A stretch of 31,145 nucleotides of DNA, from positions 1-31,145 of the forward strand of contig JAQGDQ010002451.1 in NCBI GenBank assembly GCA_030141605.1, read 5' to 3'. This DNA is from Tubiluchus corallicola. Taxonomy: Eukaryota > Priapulida > Priapulimorpha > Priapulimorphida > Tubiluchidae. A program made the translations under genes and the position numbers. Position 1 is the first letter of the stretch. Each line of letters starts with the position of its first letter. The notes beneath the pieces were generated by a model, which saw nothing but the letters and a program-made list of their open reading frames with translations, was not told where the DNA came from and made no database searches. This document shows positions 25,501 to 31,145 of this stretch, in pieces.

Positions 25501-25853
25501 AGTATTAAAGTTTTTTATCAGACAACCAATTAAATCTACTTGCAATAATACTATTTTTTTTAATAAAAAACTAAGAAGGGGGGTAAACTTTAGTGAGCTT
25601 TTAAATCGTGGTAGTTGTATTTTGTGCAATGGAACAAACGGAGCGGAATTGCCTAACTTCAAAACTATGTCTATAGTAAGGTATGATAGTGGGGATAGTG
25701 ATTACAAAACAATAGGCAACATCGCAGGTGTTAAAACTACAGCCGCCCTTATCAAAGACCGGATACCTAGCTGTAAGCACAGTGTATCAGAGAGTAGTAA
25801 AGATAACGAACAGACTCACGAGAACCATCCATCTTACTACAATTTGGCTTATA
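25501..25853. other. Intergenic region with a less AT-rich core
   Basis: 353 bases between two minus-strand genes. 25501-25600 is AT-rich and should hold the promoter of the lipoprotein gene, though no clear match is seen. About 25620-25850 is visibly richer in G and C than its surroundings. It carries an open plus-strand frame of over 80 codons (TTG at 25622) with no recognisable motif. I cannot say whether it is coding, a relic, or an RNA. Confidence 0.4.
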
Positions 25854-27146
25854 CTATGAAGTGGTAGGTTTTGTGGAGAAAAAGATTACACTTTTATCAT
25901 CTTTGTTTTTCCATATATTTATAGCATAAAACACAAATAAAAACAAAGGTAAAAAAGCAAAAATATCATAATGTCGTATAAAATTGTAAAGGAACTTACC
26001 AGTAGTATCGCTTCCTTCTACACCTAAAAAAAATATAAGAAAGAAAATGAAATAATAAAGAGGCTTCTGATTTATATTTATAGTTTTTCTATCTATAAGA
26101 AAGAAGGGAAGATAGACAAGCAGGAACGTAACAAGATGAGCTGTCCAAGTAAAAGAGGCAAATAAGTGCAAAAAAATAAAAATCATTGCAAAATAAGATA
26201 AGTTAAAATAGGAATCCCTTCTCTTTAGCACAATGGTTACAACTATTATTACAAATACCATTAAAGATAAAATAATATTTGTAATAACTTTGATACTGCT
26301 ACTCTTTTTCAGTATATCAGGTGTTGCTTCAACAGTTCGTTCTGTTGAACATAATCCAGCTATTTTATGAAAAGTAGCTTTTAAAGCGTGGTTAGTATGA
26401 GTAAAAGAATATCCATCGTTTTGGAGCGAATGCAATACTTTATAGTAAGTTGTGTTGTCTTCTATACTATTATTTGCACCTCTGAAAAGAAAGGGGAGGA
26501 CAAAACACAACAAGCCTACTAGTATTGTATATACAATTACTTTTCTTTTGAAATAGTAAAAAAACACAAAAATGACAAAAAAAATGGGAGTTACTTTTAT
26601 TAAAGCTGCAATCACAAAAAACACATTACTAAGGTGTGGTTTCTTTTTAGACAGGTAGTAGATACCTATTAGGCATAGTACAAACAATAGAAAATTGACT
26701 TGAAACATACTAAGGTTATTCCAATAAAACTTTAATGCTCCAATGCTTGTTAGTACAAGAGGTATTTTAATTTTTTTTGCCTCCCAACCAATGCTGAGGC
26801 AAATCTTATATAGCAATAAAATAGATAAGGGCAATAAGACTAAGGTATTAAACAACCAAAAAAAAAATGCAGAAAGTTTTAACGGAAAAATAGCCATTAG
26901 TTGAAAAACAAAAGCAGCAAAAGATGGATAAATAAAAGGTCTTGCCCCTTCTATAGTTTCGTAAAGGTTTTGTTGATTAAAAAAATCGCTACCTGCTTGC
27001 CAGAAAACGTGATAATCAAAGCCAATATCTATTTTTTGAGATCGGGAAAACCCTAATACAGTAAAAACAACAATATAGAAAATAGTTAAGCTAAGCCATA
27101 AAGGTTTTTTCTTAATAGCTTTAAATAATAGCTTTAATTCTTTCAC
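25854..27146 (-). CDS. GT87-like (DUF2029) integral membrane glycosyltransferase
   Basis: A 430-residue polytopic protein with about ten hydrophobic segments, the first at 15-34. The first periplasmic loop has D-I-G-F-D-Y-H-V-F-W-Q-A-G at 40-52, and a later motif R-P-F-I-Y-P-S-F-A-A-F at about 69-79. This matches the GT-C fold GT87/DUF2029 family, which uses polyprenyl-phosphate-linked sugars such as mannose at the outer face of the inner membrane. Asp44 is the likely catalytic residue by analogy. Acceptor and sugar are unknown. It is the only intact gene in the decayed region 23934-28033 and lies on the strand opposite the GT39-like stump. It is probably transcribed alone; no convincing promoter was found. 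Confidence 0.78.
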   Translation of the reverse strand: MKELKLLFKAIKKKPLWLSLTIFYIVVFTVLGFSRSQKIDIGFDYHVFWQAGSDFFNQQNLYETIEGARPFIYPSFAAFVFQLMAIFPLKLSAFFFWLFNTLVLLPLSILLLYKICLSIGWEAKKIKIPLVLTSIGALKFYWNNLSMFQVNFLLFVLCLIGIYYLSKKKPHLSNVFFVIAALIKVTPIFFVIFVFFYYFKRKVIVYTILVGLLCFVLPFLFRGANNSIEDNTTYYKVLHSLQNDGYSFTHTNHALKATFHKIAGLCSTERTVEATPDILKKSSSIKVITNIILSLMVFVIIVVTIVLKRRDSYFNLSYFAMIFIFLHLFASFTWTAHLVTFLLVYLPFFLIDRKTININQKPLYYFIFFLIFFLGVEGSDTTGKFLYNFIRHYDIFAFLPLFLFVFYAINIWKNKDDKSVIFFSTKPTTS

Positions 27147-27242
27147 TGGATATTTTTAAAAAAAATATTGTAAATATAGAAATAAAAAGATTAAACATAG
27201 TTTTTTATTTCTACATTTATAAAGCTGTCCGCCTTATTACAT

Positions 27243-27275
27243 AATACTTCTATATCAATCATATATAGAAGTATT
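27243..27275. repeat. Perfect 13-bp inverted repeat (stem-loop)
   Basis: AATACTTCTATAT (27243-27255) pairs exactly with ATATAGAAGTATT (27263-27275), loop of 7. It lies 97 bases upstream of the GT87-like start. It could be an operator, a terminator for a lost plus-strand gene (TTTGGGG follows), or an element relic. Confidence 0.6.
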
Positions 27276-27405
27276 TGGGGCACCACGAAGTACTATATCC
27301 ACAAGACTAGTATGCAATACTTATAGAGTTAGCAATGTCTCAATAGCAAACGATAGAATATCTGCAAAATAGAGGTTATACATACAACTTATAATATTTC
27401 CATAT

Positions 27406-27573
27406 CTAATAATGTACATATTTGCGTGTGCTTTTAATGCCCTCGCCATAATAATAGGGACCGTCTTGCATAAATACACTTTGAAATATGGGAAACTTGC
27501 GCTCTATTTGTGCCTTGCCTGTAGCTGTGTGTTTGCACTCTACTGTTGCTTCTATTTGTTCTATCCTTTCCAT
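27406..27573 (-). CDS. Small hypothetical protein (55 aa), possible relic
   Basis: A 55-codon frame with an ATG start at 27573 and TAG at 27406-27408. The product is hydrophilic and protein-like in composition: M-E-R-I-E-Q-I-E-A-T-V-E, then I-E-R-K-F-P-I-F-Q-S-V-F, then a Tyr/Gly-rich end G-P-Y-Y-Y-G-E-G. There is no signal peptide or membrane helix. The opposite-strand frame over the same bases is Cys/Leu-rich and looks like a shadow. No family is recognised and no ribosome site is evident. It may be a fragment of a larger lost gene. Confidence 0.35.
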   Translation of the reverse strand: MERIEQIEATVECKHTATGKAQIERKFPIFQSVFMQDGPYYYGEGIKSTRKYVHY

Positions 27574-27985
27574 TCTGTTGTATTATGGCCTGGAAAACGG
27601 TCTAGCACCAATTTTGCAGGCAGGCAATCCGTGTAGATACAATACATCAGTATAAGTGTGTCTACTTTCAATTGTGCACGACTACTACCTAGTGTGTAGC
27701 CCATAACGGAAATAAAATAACTATTTTACAAAAAGAACCTTCTTACAAAAACGAGCTTCTCAATGAAAAAGATGAGTGCATCTAAAAAGTTGAAGGAGTA
27801 TATAAAACTGCTTAGAAACTCTTAAAAACTCGCTTAAATATTGTGTAATTAAAATTTTCACAGGTTTCCCATCTAAAAATAGTAGAATAGTATAAAATTA
27901 AAGCAAGCTTTTGCAATGTTTTGTTTTTTTATTTTATTTTTACGTAACACTTTGTTTTGTCTACTATATATTATGTATTTCAAGA

Positions 27986-28016
27986 CAAAAATATGCTTTC
28001 ATAAATATGGTAAGCA
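27986..28016 (-). terminator. Probable terminator of the coaBC–PorD–recN operon
   Basis: Read on the minus strand, 17 bases after the recN stop, TGCTT (28012-28016) pairs with AAGCA (27994-27998), followed by TATTTTTG. The stem is short and the loop long, so confidence is moderate. Confidence 0.5.
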
Positions 28017-28033
28017 AAAAAGTTAAGAGTTTG

Positions 28034-29698
28034 CTAACTGATAGGATGTAATAATTCTATTGCATTGGAAAGCGATGCTTGTGTAATTTCTTCTCCACTC
28101 AACATTTGGGCTATTTCTTTTATTCTCTGCTCTTGGGAAAGCTTTTCTATATGAGTATAAGTTTTGTTATTGTGATCCTTTTTGTATACTCTGTACTGCT
28201 GTTGTCCTTGGCTGGCTATTTGAGGTAGATGAGTAATAGCTATTGTTTGTATGTTTTGTGCCATCTGGTGCATTATTTGTGCCATTTTGTGCGCTATTTC
28301 TCCTGATGTTCCTGTATCTATTTCATCGAATATGATAGTAGGCAAATTCTCAGTCTGTGCCACAAGTGCTTTAATAGTAAGCATTAGTCGTGATATTTCA
28401 CCTCCTGAAGCTACTTTATTAATAACTTGTGGAGCAGTGTTTTTATTGGCTGTAAAAAGATAGTTGATATTATCTATTCCGTTTTTGGTAAGTTCTGTAG
28501 TAAATGAATTTTCTATCTTAAAATTGGCATTAGGTATACCAAGTTGTTGCAGTTGTTGATTGATATGTTGTTCTATTTTAGGAATGGCTTTTTGTCTATT
28601 TTGAGATATTTGTGCGGCAATTTGTTGCAATTTGTTTTCTTGTTGTTCTATTTTTTGCTTTAATTGTTGTATCTCTTCATCAGAGGTGTCAATATTTTGT
28701 AGTTTCTTTTCTAATTTTTCTTGTGTATTAATAAGCCCTTGCAAAGTAGTAGTTTTATGTTTTTGATGTAGAGAATTAAAATGATCTAAACGTTCTGTAA
28801 GTTGTTGTAATTTTTCAGGATTGTACTCTATACTGCTGTTCATTTTTTCTATTTCTTGCTGAATATCCTGCAGTTCATAATATGCAGAGGCAGTTCTTTT
28901 GTGCAACGGAGATATGCTAGAATAGTATTGTTGAGCTCGTTCAAGGGTTTTCAAAGCTCGTTTTAAGCCATCGAGTACAGGGTTTTCTTGTGTAGAAAGC
29001 AATTGGAGTATTTCGTTAAAGTTGGTTTTAGTTTCTTCTATATGGCTGTATTCTTGTATTTTTTGCTCTATTTCTTCCTGTTCGTTAGGATTTTGCAAAT
29101 TAGTTTCCTTTAACTCATTATATAGGTGTTGGTAGTACTCAGTGTTAATTCTTATTTTTTCTATTTCTTCTATTTTTTTATCTAGATTTGCTTTAAGCTT
29201 TATAAATTGGCTGTACTGTTGTTGATATTGTATAGCAATTTGTTTTTGTTTAGCATAAGTGTCTATGATGAGGTATTGAAAGGTAGTATTGTTGAGTAAT
29301 AAATTTTGATGCTGTGAATGTATATCTACAAGACATTCTCCTACAATCCTTAGGGTTTTTAAACTAGTAGGTGTATCGTTGATAAAAGCTCTCGTTTTTC
29401 CATTAGGAATAATTTCTCTACGTAGAGTAGTTTGATGCTCGTAGTCAAGGTCTTCTTGTTGAAATAACTTCTGTAGGTTATATTTTTCTATGCAAAAATT
29501 CCCTTCTATAATACATTTTTTCTTTTTATCAAAAAGAGCATTGACATCAGCCCTTTGCCCAAGAATAAGGGATAATGCTCCAAGTAAAATTGACTTACCT
29601 GCTCCTGTTTCTCCTGTGATAGTTGTGAGATGTGGATAGAAATCTATTTCTAAGTTATCTATGAGGATATAATTATGAATAGTGAGGTGTTGCAACAT
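28034..29698 (-). CDS. recN: DNA repair protein RecN
   Basis: A 554-residue SMC-like ATPase that acts early in double-strand-break repair and helps RecA-mediated recombination. Walker A G-E-T-G-A-G-K-S is at 29-36. A Gln-rich coiled coil fills about 150-375. The ABC signature V-A-S-G-G-E-I-S-R is at 429-437, Walker B T-I-I-F-D-E-I-D at 454-461, then the D-loop D-T-G-T-S-G and I-T-H-L-P-Q at 488-493. Length and order are normal for the family. It is the last gene of the operon, starting 8 bases after the PorD-like gene. Confidence 0.96.
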   Translation of the reverse strand: MLQHLTIHNYILIDNLEIDFYPHLTTITGETGAGKSILLGALSLILGQRADVNALFDKKKKCIIEGNFCIEKYNLQKLFQQEDLDYEHQTTLRREIIPNGKTRAFINDTPTSLKTLRIVGECLVDIHSQHQNLLLNNTTFQYLIIDTYAKQKQIAIQYQQQYSQFIKLKANLDKKIEEIEKIRINTEYYQHLYNELKETNLQNPNEQEEIEQKIQEYSHIEETKTNFNEILQLLSTQENPVLDGLKRALKTLERAQQYYSSISPLHKRTASAYYELQDIQQEIEKMNSSIEYNPEKLQQLTERLDHFNSLHQKHKTTTLQGLINTQEKLEKKLQNIDTSDEEIQQLKQKIEQQENKLQQIAAQISQNRQKAIPKIEQHINQQLQQLGIPNANFKIENSFTTELTKNGIDNINYLFTANKNTAPQVINKVASGGEISRLMLTIKALVAQTENLPTIIFDEIDTGTSGEIAHKMAQIMHQMAQNIQTIAITHLPQIASQGQQQYRVYKKDHNNKTYTHIEKLSQEQRIKEIAQMLSGEEITQASLSNAIELLHPIS

Positions 29699-29706
29699 TT
29701 GCTCTT

Positions 29707-30612
29707 CTAATTCTTTTTGAGTGTTCGGTATTTTCTAATATTCGCAGGGTCTATTTTCGCGAGTATATTGTATAGTCTTTCTTTGGTTTGGGGTGTTTCG
29801 TTTGTAAATATATTGATTATTTCATCTACTTTGGCAATAAAAAATTGTTTGAGGAGATGTGTTCCTGCTTGGTATTCGTGTATTTTTTCTAAGTCTAATA
29901 AAGTTTCTTCTATATTGTTTATACTTTGTGTTTTATTTTGTGTCATTTGGTCTAAACCTGTTCTATGGTAGGTATAAAGTGTTTGTCTTAAATTTTGAAA
30001 CCTGGGGTTGAGTAGGTTTTCTATAAGCCAGTATCTGTTCGCTGTCCCATCTATAGCCTGCCAGCCTTGTGATTGTGCCTCTTTTGCAAGGATAGTTATT
30101 TGATTGGCTTTTTCATAATAGGGAGCTCCTCCGTTGAGGGAATATGTATCATAGTCCAAACCTATAATAATATAGGTATAAAAAGCAAGTACGGAGATAA
30201 GATTGGAAGTATATATTTGCTCATTAAATTCTATAGGTTGGAATTCTACGTAGGTAAAATTAAAGTCTCCATCTTTTATATTAATGATAGGAGTGCTGTA
30301 ATTAGTGTTATAAATGGGGCGAGAAGATTGTACTTGTATGGAAGCATTAAAAGCATCTGTTCCTATTCTATTAGAAATAGTAATAGTAAAATTACACTCT
30401 ATTTTTTCGTTTTCTTGATAGATGTGGGTAGTCCATACTGTATTATTCAGAAATTGATTGATAGCTTGCTGCATAGTATTAAATACTTGCTTGTCACTTC
30501 CTTCTATTTGGTTAGTTATTACATTTACTTGACATCGTAGTTCTTGGCTATGTGTGATTTGAATTGTGAATGTAAATAATAATAGGGTTGTTATAAATAT
30601 TATTGTTTTCAT
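29707..30612 (-). CDS. DUF4835 secreted protein (PorD-like)
   Basis: A 301-residue protein with a signal peptide (about 1-22, ending T-H-S-Q). The mature part starts E-L-R-C-Q-V-N-V and has N-R-I-G-T-D-A-F at 80-87, S-S-R-P-I-Y at about 94-99 and G-L-D-Y-D-T-Y-S at about 150-157, all typical of DUF4835. This family is found in Bacteroidota next to coaBC and recN, as here. Some annotations call it PorD and link it to the type IX secretion system; I give that from memory, and nothing in the sequence proves it. It is periplasmic or outer-membrane associated. Its ATG overlaps the coaBC stop (ATGA, 4 bases), so the two are translationally coupled. Confidence 0.85.
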   Translation of the reverse strand: MKTIIFITTLLLFTFTIQITHSQELRCQVNVITNQIEGSDKQVFNTMQQAINQFLNNTVWTTHIYQENEKIECNFTITISNRIGTDAFNASIQVQSSRPIYNTNYSTPIINIKDGDFNFTYVEFQPIEFNEQIYTSNLISVLAFYTYIIIGLDYDTYSLNGGAPYYEKANQITILAKEAQSQGWQAIDGTANRYWLIENLLNPRFQNLRQTLYTYHRTGLDQMTQNKTQSINNIEETLLDLEKIHEYQAGTHLLKQFFIAKVDEIINIFTNETPQTKERLYNILAKIDPANIRKYRTLKKN

Positions 30613-31145
30613 TCTTTTATTGTTTTGGTTGTCTGGATTATTTTTTCTACAATTGTTTCTGCTATTTGTGCCTTATGCTGTAGGGGTGTTTTTTCTGTGT
30701 TGTTATATTTATCTATGATTGTTACTTGATTAGTATCGTGGAAAAAGCCTGCTCCTTTATCGTTTAGAGAATTAAGTATAATTAAGTCCAAATTTTTATT
30801 TTTGAGTTTTTGAGTAGCATTCTGTATTTCGTACTCTGTTTCTAAAGCAAAACCTAATGTTATTTGTTGAGCTGTTTTTATCCTTCCCATTTCTGCTGCT
30901 ATGTCTTTGGTTGGTTTTAATTGTATTGTAAGGTTTTGATTTTTTATTTTGATTTTTTGCTTTTGTGTATCTGTGGGTGTAAAATCTGCTACCGCTGCTG
31001 TGAATATAGCTCCATCAGTTTTAGGAAATAGTTTTCGGGTGGCTTGATACATTTGGGATGCAGTAATTACTTGGGTAGTGAGTATGTTTGGGTGGTGAGC
31101 AACTTGGTGGGTATGTCCTGTTATTAGGTGTACAGTTGCTCCTTG
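30609..31145 (-). CDS. coaBC: Phosphopantothenoylcysteine synthetase/decarboxylase, CoaB part (5' end outside window)
   Basis: The frame is open to the window edge, so only the last 178 codons are seen. CoaBC makes 4'-phosphopantetheine precursors for coenzyme A: CoaC decarboxylates and CoaB joins cysteine using CTP. The CoaB part shows G-A-T-V-H-L-I-T-G, then A-A-V-A-D-F at about 51-56 of the visible part, the basic stretch K-Q-K-I-K-I-K, L-K-P-T-K-D-I, G-F-A-L-E-T-E and N-D-K-G-A-G-F, all family motifs. The loop after L-I-T-G reads H-T-H-Q-V-A-H-H where a G-P-T-type sequence is more usual, a small oddity. It is the first visible gene of the operon with the PorD-like gene and recN. Confidence 0.9.
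   Translation of the reverse strand, partial: QGATVHLITGHTHQVAHHPNILTTQVITASQMYQATRKLFPKTDGAIFTAAVADFTPTDTQKQKIKIKNQNLTIQLKPTKDIAAEMGRIKTAQQITLGFALETEYEIQNATQKLKNKNLDLIILNSLNDKGAGFFHDTNQVTIIDKYNNTEKTPLQHKAQIAETIVEKIIQTTKTIKE

Larger units (their letters stand above)
27147..28033. other. Gene-poor region between GT87-like gene and recN
   Basis: 887 bases without a secure gene. It holds a perfect 13-bp hairpin at 27243-27275, a 55-codon minus-strand ORF at 27406-27573 and the likely recN terminator at 27986-28016 (separate entries). About 27410-27720 is less AT-rich than the flanks, like 25620-25850, which suggests relics of former genes. A 20-codon plus-strand frame near 27760-27825 is too short to support. 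Confidence 0.5.

Noticed and set aside
27412-27636. Plus-strand ORF rich in Cys, Leu and Tyr
   Set aside because: It is antisense to a more protein-like minus-strand frame and has the composition of a shadow frame.
23849-28033. Integrated element bounded by a tRNA-Leu 3'-end duplication
   Set aside because: I looked for a second copy of the tRNA 3' end downstream and for an integrase or transposase and found none, so an intact island is not supported.
1-31145. CRISPR array, prophage, insertion sequence, or toxin genes
   Set aside because: No regularly spaced repeats, no transposase or phage structural genes, and no toxin-like genes were seen in the window.

Overview
This 31 kb window is AT-rich and comes from a member of the Bacteroidota (Bacteroidetes). 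The support is a SusC/SusD pair, the gene orders ileS–traR/dksA–lspA and coaBC–DUF4835(PorD-like)–recN, a zinc-ligand-poor DksA-like protein, TonB-linked and lipoprotein-rich surface machinery, and promoters of the Bacteroidota type (TTG, about 20 bases, TAnnTTTG). I cannot fix the order or genus.

Layout. 1-1188 is the C-terminal end of a TamB-like translocation/assembly protein. 1277-5672 (minus) is a housekeeping operon: ileS, a DksA/TraR-like regulator, and lspA, with a clear promoter before ileS and a hairpin plus T-run after lspA. 5885-7969 (minus) is an outer-membrane putative porin. It is divergent from pheT (8148-10601, plus), which overlaps a small rhodanese gene by one base.

11107-23675 (plus) is a polysaccharide utilisation locus (PUL). 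In order it holds a membrane-spanning regulator (periplasmic propeller, Y_Y_Y domain, one transmembrane helix, cytoplasmic coiled coil, LuxR-type HTH, no kinase), SusC, SusD, a GH5 lipoprotein, a secreted ADP-ribosylglycohydrolase-fold protein and a GH3 lipoprotein. The reading is that SusCD imports oligosaccharides made at the surface by GH5, that GH3 trims them to glucose or a similar sugar in the periplasm, and that the regulator senses an intermediate and activates susC. Three TTTTGTTA repeats at 11 and 32 base spacing sit just upstream of a plausible susC promoter. The GH5 motifs recall exo-1,3-glucanases, so a beta-glucan is the best substrate guess, but it is not proven. The ADP-ribosylglycohydrolase-fold protein is the least understood member.

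23849-28033 starts with tRNA-Leu(CAA) behind a textbook promoter. A decayed, gene-poor stretch follows: a 65-codon stump of a GT39-like membrane glycosyltransferase, frameshifted remnants on both strands, a lipoprotein gene with a one-base frameshift, one intact GT87-like membrane glycosyltransferase, and about 890 bases with only a 55-codon ORF and a perfect 13-bp hairpin.

28034-31145 (minus) is the conserved operon coaBC (5' end outside the window), a DUF4835/PorD-like secreted protein, and recN. The genes are tightly packed, with a 4-base overlap and an 8-base gap.

The points most worth a second look are the swapped class I signature in IleRS (GIHH in place of HxGH), the kinase-less membrane regulator with its candidate operator, the secreted DraG-fold protein in the PUL, and the decay zone next to the tRNA.
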